From Bacillota bacterium (lineage in GTDB: Bacteria; Bacillota; Clostridia; Lachnospirales; Lachnospiraceae), in contig JAEZVF010000075.1 of NCBI GenBank assembly GCA_023443225.1, positions 94,313 to 158,312 on the forward strand: a DNA stretch of 64,000 nt, in the 5' to 3' direction. Below are positions 1 to 9,439 of this stretch, piece after piece (the first letter of the stretch is position 1; each line of letters opens with the position of its first letter). The notes below the pieces were generated by a model, which made no database searches, was not told the origin of the DNA, and was given only the letters and a program-made list of their open reading frames with translations. A program made the translations under genes and the position numbers.

Positions 1-272
1 TTTATTTTTTCTAAGTAGGATATCAAAGAGGTATTATTTAAAAACACCTGTGTTGACATATTGCATAACTCTATACTTTTTTGTAATTGTGAATAATTTT
101 CTTCTATCGAATATTTCACTATACTGATCTGGTCATTTATGGTATTTTTACTCATATTATGAATGATGATAATGAATAATAGAATAATAAGAACAAATGC
201 AAAGAAAAACACAGTCAGTTTTATTTTCTGCGTAATCTTTAAATGATTAATCTTATTCTTTATTCTATTCAT
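1..272 (-). CDS. Sensor histidine kinase, N-terminal part only (cut by window edge)
   Basis: The frame is open from an ATG at 272 to the window edge and gives about 90 residues. The start is preceded by an AGAGAGG ribosome-binding site 8-9 bases upstream. The protein begins with a basic stretch, then one strongly hydrophobic segment (about residues 20-36), then an extracytoplasmic region rich in N, S and E. This is how YesM-type two-component kinases begin. It sits directly downstream of a YtcQ/LplA-type sugar transporter operon, where YesM/YesN pairs commonly regulate uptake. The catalytic part is outside the window, so the family call rests on the N-terminus and the neighbours. Confidence 0.55.
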   Translation of the reverse strand, partial: MNRIKNKINHLKITQKIKLTVFFFAFVLIILLFIIIIHNMSKNTINDQISIVKYSIEENYSQLQKSIELCNMSTQVFLNNTSLISYLEKI

Positions 273-317
273 TCATAGTACCTCTCTTTTTGAATTATTC
301 TTATATGAATTGTACCA

Positions 318-354
318 CAAAACAGGCTGTTAAAAAAGAGTACAGCCTGTTTTT
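318..354. terminator. Bidirectional intrinsic terminator
   Basis: A 9-bp perfect stem (ACAGGCTGT/ACAGCCTGT) has an A-rich loop, with runs of A before it and T after it. It lies just past the stop of the solute-binding protein gene and before the partial kinase gene, so it can end the transporter transcript on the minus strand. Confidence 0.8.
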
Positions 355-380
355 GGAAAAATGAAGTTACAATAGTAAAT

Positions 381-2063
381 TTATTGCTTTCCTAATTTTT
401 CTTTAGATATATTCATCAATTCAGTTTGCTTCGCTAATAATTTATCAACTCCAAAATCTTTTCGCTTCTGAATGAATTCTGTCCAAATCTTATCAAATTC
501 AGCTTCACTTTTCGCTAATAGAAGTTGTGGTAATACGACACCCCATTCGTTATCAATTCTTGATTTAATATCAGCTTCATCTGAATCAGCAATTAAAGTG
601 GTTTCATATTGTGAGGCTGCCATTACATATGGATATGTCCATCTTTCCATCTGACCTAATGGTTCTGGTGTATCAATTGCCCATTTAAGAGCCATTGCAT
701 TATCTTGGAACATCCAATAGCAGGAATCGGCACCATATTGTTTGTCATATTCTGTTCTATCTGTATTAAGTAATTGTCTAACATCCTCATGCATCACTTC
801 TTTTCCAGAAGCATCATAATCCCAAGTTTTACCTTCAACACCTAACCATGTCATATGTTGTCCATGTTCACTCATTAAGTAAGAGCATAATTCAATTGCA
901 CGGTCAGGACGTTTGCAATTCTTAGAAATCATAGTTACTGTCCATCCATTAATACTACCACCTGGCAATGTATAATCATCACCTTTTGAATTCTTTGGTC
1001 CATCAACTGCTATATATACACTATTAGGATCTTTTGCATAAAGATTTTTCTGAAGTTCAGCTAAATCTGTTCTCTGGTATAGCATACAAAAATATCTGCC
1101 CTGAGCAATCTTCTCATCCATTTGTGCTCTCTTGTCAATAAAAATATCATCTGCTAGATAACCTTCTTCTCCTAATTCTCGGAATGTCTTTAACCACCGA
1201 ACTAATTCTTCATCTACGAATCTATCATAGATTTTACCATCCTTTTCATAAGGAACAGCTAAGAAGTTACAAAGAAAATTATCAAAAGAGTTGTTACCGT
1301 TTGCTAGAAATTCATGTGCACCAATAGGAATCAATGGCTGTCCGTTTATTTCAGGAAATTGCTCAGCTGCTGCTTTTACTGCTGCTTTAAAGCCTTCCGG
1401 AGTGGTCATATCAGGACTTCCGATTGCTTCGTATATGTCCTTTTTAACTAAGAAAGTCTGGTTAGAAGCAATATTATCATATTTTTCATAATCAGATGGA
1501 GAAAAAGAAGAGTTTGGATAGCCATAGATATGACCGTCTTCTTGTGTGAACCAACCCACTCGTCCTGGATCAGCCACTTCATTCCAGTACGGATCATATT
1601 CTGCTGCTAACTCATCCAAAGCAAGTACCATGCCATCTCCGATAATTTGTTGAACTTGTGGTTCATACCATCCTAATGTAATAAGGTCAGGAAGTGTATC
1701 TGATGCAATCAGAGTATTTAACTTTTCGGCTTCGCTTCCTGCAGGTATAATAAATTCAATATTACATCCTGTTTCTTCTGTAATTGTCTTTGATACTAAA
1801 TTCTCCCCCCATGGTGTTGTAAACCATGAATAATTGATGTACCAAGTAAGATCGACCTTGTCATCAGCATGTAATTTCCACCCTGGTGTAACCTCGCCAG
1901 AATCTGTTGGTACTTCTGCTTCTGTGTCATCAGTGACAGATGTTTCACTTGTCTTTACATCCGTTGCAACGGTGTTCTTTTTTTTACTGCTGCATGCTAT
2001 GCCGGAAACAGCCATTACAATAATTAATAAAAATACTAGAACTCTTTTTTCGTAACTTTTCAT
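381..2063 (-). CDS. Extracellular solute-binding lipoprotein of a sugar ABC transporter (LplA/YtcQ type)
   Basis: About 560 residues. This is the binding protein that captures an oligosaccharide outside the cell for the two permeases encoded just upstream. The N-terminus is a lipoprotein signal with lipobox SGIAC, Cys24 being the lipidated residue, followed by a linker rich in S, T, E and D. The body has the family-1 binding-protein look (an ITEETGCNIEF stretch, then TLIASDTLPDLITLG). The frame extends 13 codons further upstream, but the ATG at 2063 has GGGAGG six bases before it and gives a proper signal peptide, so it is the chosen start. No ATPase gene is present, which is usual because such transporters share one. 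The substrate is not determinable from sequence; the neighbouring phosphorylase-like enzyme suggests a beta-gluco-oligosaccharide. Confidence 0.9.
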   Translation of the reverse strand: MKSYEKRVLVFLLIIVMAVSGIACSSKKKNTVATDVKTSETSVTDDTEAEVPTDSGEVTPGWKLHADDKVDLTWYINYSWFTTPWGENLVSKTITEETGCNIEFIIPAGSEAEKLNTLIASDTLPDLITLGWYEPQVQQIIGDGMVLALDELAAEYDPYWNEVADPGRVGWFTQEDGHIYGYPNSSFSPSDYEKYDNIASNQTFLVKKDIYEAIGSPDMTTPEGFKAAVKAAAEQFPEINGQPLIPIGAHEFLANGNNSFDNFLCNFLAVPYEKDGKIYDRFVDEELVRWLKTFRELGEEGYLADDIFIDKRAQMDEKIAQGRYFCMLYQRTDLAELQKNLYAKDPNSVYIAVDGPKNSKGDDYTLPGGSINGWTVTMISKNCKRPDRAIELCSYLMSEHGQHMTWLGVEGKTWDYDASGKEVMHEDVRQLLNTDRTEYDKQYGADSCYWMFQDNAMALKWAIDTPEPLGQMERWTYPYVMAASQYETTLIADSDEADIKSRIDNEWGVVLPQLLLAKSEAEFDKIWTEFIQKRKDFGVDKLLAKQTELMNISKEKLGKQ

Positions 2064-2085
2064 TTTATTCCTCCCATAATATGTT

Positions 2086-3003
2086 TTATTCCTTAACTGC
2101 ACCTACCATCACCCCTTTTACAAAATACTTTTGAAGAAATGGATAAACACAGCATATAGGTAATGTGGTAATAACCATAGCAGCTAACTTAATTGAAGTA
2201 GATGTAGTATTTGATGTCTGGACCTGTGTTGCTATATTCGCCATTTGAGACGACTGAACCTGTGCAACAAGACGGTAAAGAAAAGTTTGAATCGGTTCTA
2301 GGTCAGTCCTATTAGTCATAAACATTAATCCACTAAAATAATCATTCCATTGGCCCACCCCGCAAAACAAGGCGATTGTGGCCAAAACGGGTTTTGATAA
2401 TGGTAAAATAAGCTTTCTAAATATTGTCCAGTCATTCGCTCCATCAATTCTAGCTGATTCTTCTAGTGCACTCGGAATTTCCCTAAAAAAATTAATGAAG
2501 ATTAATAAATTAAAGAAATTAAATGCAGCTGGAAATATGTAAACCCAAAAATTATTAAGTAAGTTTAAATATTTAAATAATATAAAAGTTGGAATTAACC
2601 CTCCTGAAAAGAACATTGTAACGGTTCCAAACGCCATATAATATTTTCTTCCCAATAAATATCTCTTTGACAAGGGATACGCTACGATTGCTGTGAAGAG
2701 TACATTACAAAACGTACCAATAATTGTTTTTCCTAAAGTTACTTTGAATGACTGTAATACACTTCTGTCCTCAAATACCGTCTTATAATTGTCTAATGAG
2801 AATATTCTCGGCCACCAATAAATTCCTCCTTGTAACGCATCGGTAGCATCATTAAATGAATTGACTATAACGTACCAAATTGGATATATACATATAAAAC
2901 AAATAAAAAGCATCAAAATGGTATTACATGTATCAAATATTAACGTACCCTTTGAACGTTTAATCTTATTTCTGTAACCTGCTGTATTGCCTTCCCTTTT
3001 CAC
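2086..3003 (-). CDS. Sugar ABC transporter permease (YtcP/LplC type)
   Basis: A 305-residue inner-membrane permease with about six hydrophobic segments. It carries the EAA-loop signature EESARIDGAND around residue 190, which contacts the transporter ATPase. The start is a GTG with GGAGG seven bases upstream. It lies 22 bases upstream of the solute-binding gene and 11 bases downstream of the second permease, so the three form one operon. Length and C-terminal ending (a short basic stretch after FVKGVMVGA) match the family of carbohydrate permeases found with LplA-type binding proteins. Confidence 0.92.
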   Translation of the reverse strand: MKREGNTAGYRNKIKRSKGTLIFDTCNTILMLFICFICIYPIWYVIVNSFNDATDALQGGIYWWPRIFSLDNYKTVFEDRSVLQSFKVTLGKTIIGTFCNVLFTAIVAYPLSKRYLLGRKYYMAFGTVTMFFSGGLIPTFILFKYLNLLNNFWVYIFPAAFNFFNLLIFINFFREIPSALEESARIDGANDWTIFRKLILPLSKPVLATIALFCGVGQWNDYFSGLMFMTNRTDLEPIQTFLYRLVAQVQSSQMANIATQVQTSNTTSTSIKLAAMVITTLPICCVYPFLQKYFVKGVMVGAVKE

Positions 3004-3014
3004 GTTTATTCCTC

Positions 3015-3965
3015 CTAGTATAATGATCTACCTAACAGTTTTTTACTTGACGTATTGGCAATAAGCAATAATACCAGTGCAACAACAGACTTAAATAGTC
3101 CTACTGCAGTTGCATAAGAATATTTCCCCAATGTCATACCTACCTGATAAACATAGGTATCAATAACCTGACTTCTCGATACATTGATTTGATTTTTTAA
3201 TATTAAGATCTGATCAAAATTAGAATTCATTAATCCTGCTATTTGCAGAATAAGCATAATGGCAATCGTACCAGTAATTGATGGCACTGTAATTTTCAAG
3301 ATTTTTTGAATCTTTGATGCCCCATCTACCGTCGCAGCTTCGTACATTTGCTGATCTACTCCAGCAATTGCTGCCAGATAAATAATTGCCGACCAGCCCA
3401 GCTCTTTCCATGTATCTGAAAGTACTGCCAAACCCCAGAAATACTTTGGATCACCAAGGTATGAGACTGGTTCCTTAACTAAATGTAACCCAACTAATAA
3501 GTCATTAATTATCCCTGTTTTAGATAACCATGTTACTAATATTCCTCCAAGCACAACCCAGGAAAGGAAATGGGGTAAATAGGATATCGTCTGTGCTATT
3601 TTTTTAAATTTTGTACCCCTGATTTCATTAATCAATAATGCAAATATGATTGGGAGTGGGAATCCAATCAGCAATTTCAACAAACTAATACCAAATGTAT
3701 TAGTCATTATGCTTTGAAAATTTGTATCTAAAAAGAACTCTTTAAAATATTTCAAACCAACCCATGGGGCTTCCAAAATTGTTCTTGTGATTTTATATTT
3801 CTTAAAAGCAATGATAATACCGCCCATTGGAATATAATTAAAAATGAACATCCATACAATCCCAGGCAACACCATCGCCTGTAAATATCTTTGATTCCAC
3901 AATTTCTGTATGAAAGCATTCCTTTTCTTTCCTTTATACATGTGGTTTACATTTTTTACAGCCAT
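3015..3965 (-). CDS. Sugar ABC transporter permease (LplB type)
   Basis: A 316-residue permease, first gene of the transporter operon. It has a basic N-terminus, about six membrane segments and the EAA-loop motif YEAATVDGASKIQ near residue 210. It starts with an ATG preceded by GGAGGTGG. The pair LplB/LplC forms the heterodimeric membrane channel for polymer-derived oligosaccharides in Firmicutes. A TATAAT box lies about 35 bases upstream of the start codon. Confidence 0.92.
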   Translation of the reverse strand: MAVKNVNHMYKGKKRNAFIQKLWNQRYLQAMVLPGIVWMFIFNYIPMGGIIIAFKKYKITRTILEAPWVGLKYFKEFFLDTNFQSIMTNTFGISLLKLLIGFPLPIIFALLINEIRGTKFKKIAQTISYLPHFLSWVVLGGILVTWLSKTGIINDLLVGLHLVKEPVSYLGDPKYFWGLAVLSDTWKELGWSAIIYLAAIAGVDQQMYEAATVDGASKIQKILKITVPSITGTIAIMLILQIAGLMNSNFDQILILKNQINVSRSQVIDTYVYQVGMTLGKYSYATAVGLFKSVVALVLLLIANTSSKKLLGRSLY

Positions 3966-3997
3966 ATTTCCACCTCCACCACCTATCTTGTGACTAT

Positions 3998-4003
3998 ATT
4001 ATA
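3998..4003 (-). promoter_or_regulatory. Likely -10 box for the sugar transporter operon
   Basis: TATAAT on the minus strand, 33 bases before the LplB-type permease start and followed by a strong GGAGG site. No good -35 hexamer is seen at 17 bases (best is TTAATA), so the promoter may need an activator such as a YesN-type regulator. Confidence 0.45.
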
Positions 4004-4047
4004 CGGTAGTAATTATTGTTATTAAATGTGTTAATTTTATAAAGGTG

Positions 4048-4659
4048 TCATTTTTTTATTTCACCTAATTTTATCAATTTCCATACTTTATTATTGATTT
4101 CTATCTTGTGTCCATCCTTCATTTCCTTATAAGCAGTCTCATCATCAATGTTATTATTTATGTAATGTTTCGTATAGTATCTAGTAGATAAGGTTATCTT
4201 TTTCTGTATTTCTAATAAGTTTTCTTCTGTTAATTCCATCGTCTTAATATCATCTTTTAGCAGTGATTTTAGTATACTATCTACTTTACTGTTACAATCT
4301 GACAATTCTTCATCTGTCAAACAATATCCTTCATCAAGAGCCATATGATTAAGTAATTCATATTTGATTGCATTATCCATAGCTTCCTGTTTCATTACAT
4401 CACCCATTGTTACGCCCTCTGAGTACTCCTTATTCCAAAAGTCTGAAGTTTTTAAAAAGGAAGCATATAACTCACCCTGCAACTCTGCCAACTTAACATG
4501 ATACATTAATTCATTTAGATAAACTGTGGAATCATCCACTGTTAACACGACTGTTTTTGCATAATCTTCTTCTTTTATATCAGTATTATTACAAGCAGAG
4601 CCTGTCATAAGAACTATTATTAGTGTTAAAATAATGATTATCTTTTTATAAATCATCAT
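4048..4659 (-). CDS. Small lipoprotein with SurA/PrsA N-terminal-like region
   Basis: 203 residues with a lipoprotein signal (hydrophobic stretch, then GSAC at about residues 20-23). After it comes a VVLTVDDSTVYLNEL stretch and helices like the N-terminal chaperone part of PrsA/SurA foldases. The parvulin isomerase domain is absent, and the length is about 100 residues shorter than PrsA. It lies between the transporter operon and the phosphorylase-like gene, all on the minus strand. It may help fold an exported protein, but this is inference; an unrelated lipoprotein is also possible. Confidence 0.5.
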   Translation of the reverse strand: MMIYKKIIIILTLIIVLMTGSACNNTDIKEEDYAKTVVLTVDDSTVYLNELMYHVKLAELQGELYASFLKTSDFWNKEYSEGVTMGDVMKQEAMDNAIKYELLNHMALDEGYCLTDEELSDCNSKVDSILKSLLKDDIKTMELTEENLLEIQKKITLSTRYYTKHYINNNIDDETAYKEMKDGHKIEINNKVWKLIKLGEIKK

Positions 4660-4753
4660 ATAAAGCCTTTCTGTACAAACAAATTTACCTATGTACTCAT
4701 AATTTCATTTATTATTGTTGTGCTCTTTAATATTCTCTTCTATACTGTTTTTA

Positions 4754-7700
4754 CTATTGGTTATCAACTTCCAGTAAAATAGATGATACCTTTCCATCAC
4801 GTATATCCATCGCAATAGTATGATTTAACACATTACTCGATATTATTTCTTTCTTTCCATTTAAGTACATGATTTCCATAGTTTTAACAGTATATGTTCC
4901 TGGAATTAAAGCTTTCTCATTACTCAAATGATAGATTACGGATACTTTTCCTAAAAATTTAACCGTAATCATTCTTTTACTATCAATCAGATATTTTGGA
5001 ATGGCCGGTTCAAATATAAGAATAAGTTTTCCATCTATATAACGAAATGGTTTCTTTCCAAACATCATGATATTCCAAATATTTATAAATTCTGCAGTAG
5101 AACCACTTAATCTTGCAACATAGCCTTTCCCATGCAGTTTCTTATTTGGATTTACGCTACTAGCAATAAATGAGGAATTTTCCAGAGTACTTCTTCCATA
5201 GGTATCTGAATCTAAAAATGGGATGCAAGCTTTTTCAAAATCTTCATTAAATTCATCATATAATCCTGATTTTAACAATTCCAATAAATATTTATATTCC
5301 ATATGAAGCCAAATGGATTCATTCTCTAACCATCCAGAAGTAAATGCCTTTGTACGTCCTATTTCAAAAGATGCCTTACTTAAATTTTCGTTAATTTTAT
5401 ACATAAATAATTTATTATCGTACAAGTCACTTTCTTTAATTTGTACATACAATTTTTTCTTCTGTTCTTTATCATGATCCAATTTTAAGAATCGTGTGGG
5501 TCCTTCCAAAAATAGTGGCATTGAATTAACTTTAAATAGCATTGGTTCAATCTCATCACCATTTTCTATAAATTCTGTAACTTCATAACTAAAATAGGTT
5601 GGGCAGATTCCATTACCATAACTGATCGCCTTTTGTATCCCAATCTTAACTATTTGATTCCATAATTCTAAAACATGAATTAAATACATACTTGTCAGTT
5701 CAATCTTATCTCCACTGACCCCGTATACTGTTTTTGCCCGGTATTCTTCCTTTGCATTATTAATTTTATTCCAAAAATCTAAAACTTCATTATCACAAAG
5801 TCTGTTGTTTTCCTCTCTTGTGATTTTATATAATACTTCAATAAGTTCTGCTAACTCTACGATGACAGCCACGGAATGTTTGAATTTTTTCAATTTCTGA
5901 ATTGTAAAATTTAGCAATCTGCTTAATTCGTATGTTTCTGCCATAGAAGAACCAAATATTCCTGGCAATCCATTTAAGGCATCATACCAGCCAGGTTTTC
6001 CACCTTCCATTTCAATTCCCATTCCATAGGGGTCAAGGGTAGCAAATTTAATCGTATTCAATAATAATATTTTTTCAATAAGAATAGAGGTAACAACTTC
6101 TCCTTTACCAAATTCACTTTTTAAACATTTGTTTTTACATTTTTTCTTTTTTTCAGTATCCAAAAAATTGTATTGTCGGATTCCCAAGTTTGTCTTCACA
6201 TATCTCTTATTTCTTGGATATACCATCACTTGTGTTTCAAAATAGGTATACGAATTATCACCAAATAATAATTCTTCCTCTTTATCCGGATAAATATTTA
6301 AATAACTTTCAATCAAATCGAGATTGTATGTCCAGTGATCGCTCCAATAACCTTCACTGAACGTACCATTGATTTCTTTCTCAGAAGCATCTATTACATA
6401 ACAAAAAAACTGTTCTATAGAATCACAATTTTCTAATTGATAGTTTTGTGCCTCCATAAGCAAACTACCAGGTGTAAAACTCGAATTTAGGAATCGACAT
6501 AAATTTTCTCTATCTTTTTTACCGACAAACATACTAATTCTTTTTATATCTGATTCGTTCACTTTATATGTGATTTTATCAACAGACAAAGGATTATACC
6601 CATCAATTTGAATTAAATTATAGAAGGTCTTTATATTGTCGTTTCCTACATAAAGCGTAAACATAACGTCTGACCTTCTGTTTTGGTTAACATCCCTGAA
6701 ATTACCATTTCCTTGAGAATAATATTCCGGTAGCAATTTAAAGTAATTATAATCCCGCTCTACATCACCATGCTTTCTGGAATAAAGGTAGAATATCTTA
6801 TCCTTTCCCAAAACAATCGGATATCCACCTCTTAACACATTGTCCAGATAAGTCTGTTTGCAGTAGCAATCAAAAAGCTTATTACTGGTTTTTGTATCTA
6901 TCACTGTGCATAATTCTTCTGTAAGCTGAACAGCTTCCTTGTACTTTTGTTCGAAATATGTAGCATTGTTACATTTTGCAATAAATAGGTTTAAAACATC
7001 CTTACTTTCTACCTGTCCATACACTTCATAAATAGTAATTGCTTCTCCAGCTTTTAGAGAAATTTTCTTAGCAAAGAAACAACATGGTAAATAATTTTGT
7101 GTTACCTGCTCATCAAGAAGTAATTCATCAAGATTTCTTTTAGCAAAGCCTTCAGCTTTATCAAGAGTTGTATCGTAGTCAAAAACAAGTTCTGTATCTA
7201 CGATAGGAGATAATATTTCTCCATTATCCATTATGGAAAATCCAAAATTGCCACCAATAACCTCCGTAACTGCTGCCGTATCCTCCATACTAACTCTGAC
7301 TCGATAATATGGTATCTTTTTGTCTACGTCTTCCACCTGCATCCAAGCCTTACAAGTCTGTCCCATATTCTTCATAGAGTCCATATTAATTCCATAAGGT
7401 ATCAAAGCAGGCATTCCATCAAGTATCTCCAGAGATGTATCCGCTAATGCCAGATTTCGAATCGTTACTTTACGAACCAATGCTCCTACTCTTTCGTTTG
7501 GAAGTGTAGAATATCGAACCTTGGTTTCAATTTCGTTTTTATCATCCATCTCAACAATCTCTAATTCATTCATCCCGATTGTCATTTTATTTGAAATATC
7601 CTCATTATTAAAAGGTTCTATGTATTTTCCGTTCTTTTTTATAAAGGTGCGGAATCCGAGCTTTTTAACGTTCTGATAAGCTTTATGCGCTGGAAAGAAT

Positions 7701-7876
7701 TCCATAATAGCATGATCCTTATCCTCAATTCCAAAACTTGTAATACATTGTCCTCTATTCACATAATGACACCAAATTGGAATACCGTATTTGCCACTAA
7801 TTCCGGGTAAAAAACTTGCAAATGTTGATTTTTTTCCAAAACCTGCTATCTCAAATCTTTCTTTGTTGTCTAACAT
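4754..7876 (-). CDS. Cellobiose phosphorylase-like enzyme, GH94/GH-Q type, 1,040 residues
   Basis: A large cytoplasmic protein without signal peptide. It resembles long glycosyltransferase/phosphorylase proteins related to cellobiose phosphorylase: an N-terminal beta-sandwich (an FLPGISGKYGIP stretch near residue 25), then an alpha/alpha barrel. The barrel includes QGNGNFRDVNQNRRSD near residue 390 and GKPGWYDALNGLPGIFGSS near residue 630. The Asp in that second motif aligns by eye with the general acid (WND) of GH94. The start has AAGGAGG nine bases upstream. Placed beside an oligosaccharide importer, it probably phosphorolyses the imported sugar. It is longer than classical cellobiose phosphorylase (about 810) and closer to oligoglucan phosphorylases; the substrate is unknown. 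Confidence 0.6.
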   Translation of the reverse strand: MLDNKERFEIAGFGKKSTFASFLPGISGKYGIPIWCHYVNRGQCITSFGIEDKDHAIMEFFPAHKAYQNVKKLGFRTFIKKNGKYIEPFNNEDISNKMTIGMNELEIVEMDDKNEIETKVRYSTLPNERVGALVRKVTIRNLALADTSLEILDGMPALIPYGINMDSMKNMGQTCKAWMQVEDVDKKIPYYRVRVSMEDTAAVTEVIGGNFGFSIMDNGEILSPIVDTELVFDYDTTLDKAEGFAKRNLDELLLDEQVTQNYLPCCFFAKKISLKAGEAITIYEVYGQVESKDVLNLFIAKCNNATYFEQKYKEAVQLTEELCTVIDTKTSNKLFDCYCKQTYLDNVLRGGYPIVLGKDKIFYLYSRKHGDVERDYNYFKLLPEYYSQGNGNFRDVNQNRRSDVMFTLYVGNDNIKTFYNLIQIDGYNPLSVDKITYKVNESDIKRISMFVGKKDRENLCRFLNSSFTPGSLLMEAQNYQLENCDSIEQFFCYVIDASEKEINGTFSEGYWSDHWTYNLDLIESYLNIYPDKEEELLFGDNSYTYFETQVMVYPRNKRYVKTNLGIRQYNFLDTEKKKKCKNKCLKSEFGKGEVVTSILIEKILLLNTIKFATLDPYGMGIEMEGGKPGWYDALNGLPGIFGSSMAETYELSRLLNFTIQKLKKFKHSVAVIVELAELIEVLYKITREENNRLCDNEVLDFWNKINNAKEEYRAKTVYGVSGDKIELTSMYLIHVLELWNQIVKIGIQKAISYGNGICPTYFSYEVTEFIENGDEIEPMLFKVNSMPLFLEGPTRFLKLDHDKEQKKKLYVQIKESDLYDNKLFMYKINENLSKASFEIGRTKAFTSGWLENESIWLHMEYKYLLELLKSGLYDEFNEDFEKACIPFLDSDTYGRSTLENSSFIASSVNPNKKLHGKGYVARLSGSTAEFINIWNIMMFGKKPFRYIDGKLILIFEPAIPKYLIDSKRMITVKFLGKVSVIYHLSNEKALIPGTYTVKTMEIMYLNGKKEIISSNVLNHTIAMDIRDGKVSSILLEVDNQ

Positions 7877-7983
7877 AATTATCCTCCTTGCTTTATTTTT
7901 ATTATATTAGTGAAACAAGTAACTTAAAATACATCATTTTTTAGTAAAGTATCATTTTTTTATTAACGTTATATTAGGCATAC

Positions 7984-8013
7984 AAAAAAGCATGCCCATA
8001 GACTGGTCATGCT
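7984..8013 (-). terminator. Intrinsic terminator
   Basis: On the minus strand, AGCATG-A-CC pairs with GG-G-CATGCT across a 7-base loop and is followed by six T. It lies about 115 bases after the stop of the CPBP-like gene and upstream of the phosphorylase-like gene. Confidence 0.75.
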
Positions 8014-8126
8014 CTATTTTGAAAATGCTTATTAATATGTTATATTAAAAATTATCAAACTTTACAAAATGTATTGCAAATTTTGTACCAACGTATCACA
8101 AATCTGCCTTCTGAGCTATTTTTAGA

Positions 8127-8783
8127 TTACAAAGCAAACATAATAAACAATAAGATATATGTTTTCTTTATATCTTTATTTACTAATAAATAAGTTACTC
8201 CAAGCAAAAATCCCAAGAACATGGTTTCTAATCCAATCCATAAGCTGCCTTTTGTAGATATATGTGCTAATCCCCAGGTAATTCCACAAATGATTCCTCC
8301 ATAAGGGATATTTTTTCTTTTAAACCAAACCTCAAATGCCTTCTGAGCAAATATGATAATAAGCATAAATAACACTGTCTCAAAGGCATAATAGATATAT
8401 TGAAAAATAAATAGTAACAACCCTCTATTCTGAAATTCTTTGATAATTTTAAATCCTTTCCAATCTATGTAACTTGCAACTAAAGCTATAACAACACAAA
8501 GTATAACAGATACCCATTGCCATTTTGTCATCTTATCTGCTGTTGCAAAAAGATTAAACTGATACTTCTTTTTAGAATCAAGGATGAGTAAATAACTTAC
8601 AAGCCCCCAAGTAAGACAGGTTATGATCCAATGCAGGATGTTCTGACCTGTAGTCCAACTCTCCATTGGTCCTCCATATAGCATTGGTTCTAATAAAAAA
8701 GCATATAACACTTCTATCCCTAATCCTCCAAATGCAATCATTCCTAACGAAAAAAAATCCCATCCAGTAATTTTCTTCTCCAT
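8127..8783 (-). CDS. CPBP-like integral membrane protein
   Basis: 218 residues with about six hydrophobic segments. The region GGIICGITWGLAHIST (about residues 161-176) resembles the second, His-containing motif of CPBP (CAAX/Abi) membrane peptidases. The first motif (EExxxR) that supplies the catalytic glutamates is not visible; the equivalent place reads AQKAFE. It may therefore be a non-catalytic relative or a distant family. The gene stands alone between two terminators on the minus strand. The ribosome-binding site GGAG is about 13 bases from the start, longer than usual. Confidence 0.5.
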   Translation of the reverse strand: MEKKITGWDFFSLGMIAFGGLGIEVLYAFLLEPMLYGGPMESWTTGQNILHWIITCLTWGLVSYLLILDSKKKYQFNLFATADKMTKWQWVSVILCVVIALVASYIDWKGFKIIKEFQNRGLLLFIFQYIYYAFETVLFMLIIIFAQKAFEVWFKRKNIPYGGIICGITWGLAHISTKGSLWIGLETMFLGFLLGVTYLLVNKDIKKTYILLFIMFAL

Positions 8784-8905
8784 ATTATTTATCCATCTCC
8801 TTTATATTCTTGAGTATTTGATTCGCATTTTTTACTTCCCTCTACACTCATACTACAATGATTTCCTACACATCTTACAGTTTAGCATGTATAAGCTACA
8901 CTACT

Positions 8906-8949
8906 AAAAAAGGCATTAAGATATTTCATCTTGATGCCCTTGGTTTTTT
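8906..8949. terminator. Terminator after flavodoxin gene
   Basis: An 11-bp stem (GGCATTAAGAT with ATCTTGATGCC, one mismatch) has A-run and T-run flanks, so it can work in both directions. It lies about 10 bases after the flavodoxin stop. Confidence 0.8.
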
Positions 8950-8957
8950 GTCATTTC

Positions 8958-9419
8958 TTAATATACTATTTTTTCAATAAATTTTTCTGCATTTATTAGA
9001 TCTTTATCGTTTGGATGACCCTGTGCAAATTTGCTTACGAATTCAAAGATTTTAATCTTGCTGAAATCCCTACTTACAAAACTCCCTTTGCAAGCAAAAC
9101 TTCCCTTACAATTTGCCTCTTTTGATTTTAGAAGTTTTATTGGTTTCTTGTTATAAAAAGCACTCCCCATCCCACTTGTTGAAAAGACAAAAACATCTTT
9201 GCCATTTAAGCTCAACATATCAACAAAGCTAAATAATTGAGGAGACATACTTTCCTTATAAACTCCAGAACCAAATCCAATGAGGTCATACTGGTTAATA
9301 CTGATATCCTTCGCGCTTTTTAAATTACATAAATCAGCATTTATTCTCTTAGCAAAAACTGTGGCAATTTTTTCGGTGTTATTTTTATAAGTAGAACAAT
9401 ATACCACTAAGGATTTCAT
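8958..9419 (-). CDS. Flavodoxin-fold protein (flavodoxin_5-like)
   Basis: 153 residues. It begins with MKSLVVYCSTYKNNTEK, the phosphate-binding loop of a flavodoxin. It continues with DLIGFGSGVY near residue 45 and FVFSTSGMGS near residue 77, the other FMN-contacting loops. It is the same type as the flavodoxin at 48320-48775. The family mediates low-potential electron transfer or serves as an accessory to reductases. The partner is not evident here; the upstream neighbour is a tiny hydrophobic ORF and then threonine ammonia-lyase. Confidence 0.8.
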   Translation of the reverse strand: MKSLVVYCSTYKNNTEKIATVFAKRINADLCNLKSAKDISINQYDLIGFGSGVYKESMSPQLFSFVDMLSLNGKDVFVFSTSGMGSAFYNKKPIKLLKSKEANCKGSFACKGSFVSRDFSKIKIFEFVSKFAQGHPNDKDLINAEKFIEKIVY

Positions 9420-9439
9420 ATATTATATTTTCCTCCATT

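Noticed and set aside
2064..2102. Longer N-terminus for the solute-binding protein, overlapping the permease gene
   Set aside because: It would place 13 polar residues before the signal peptide, and the ribosome-binding site lies within the extension.
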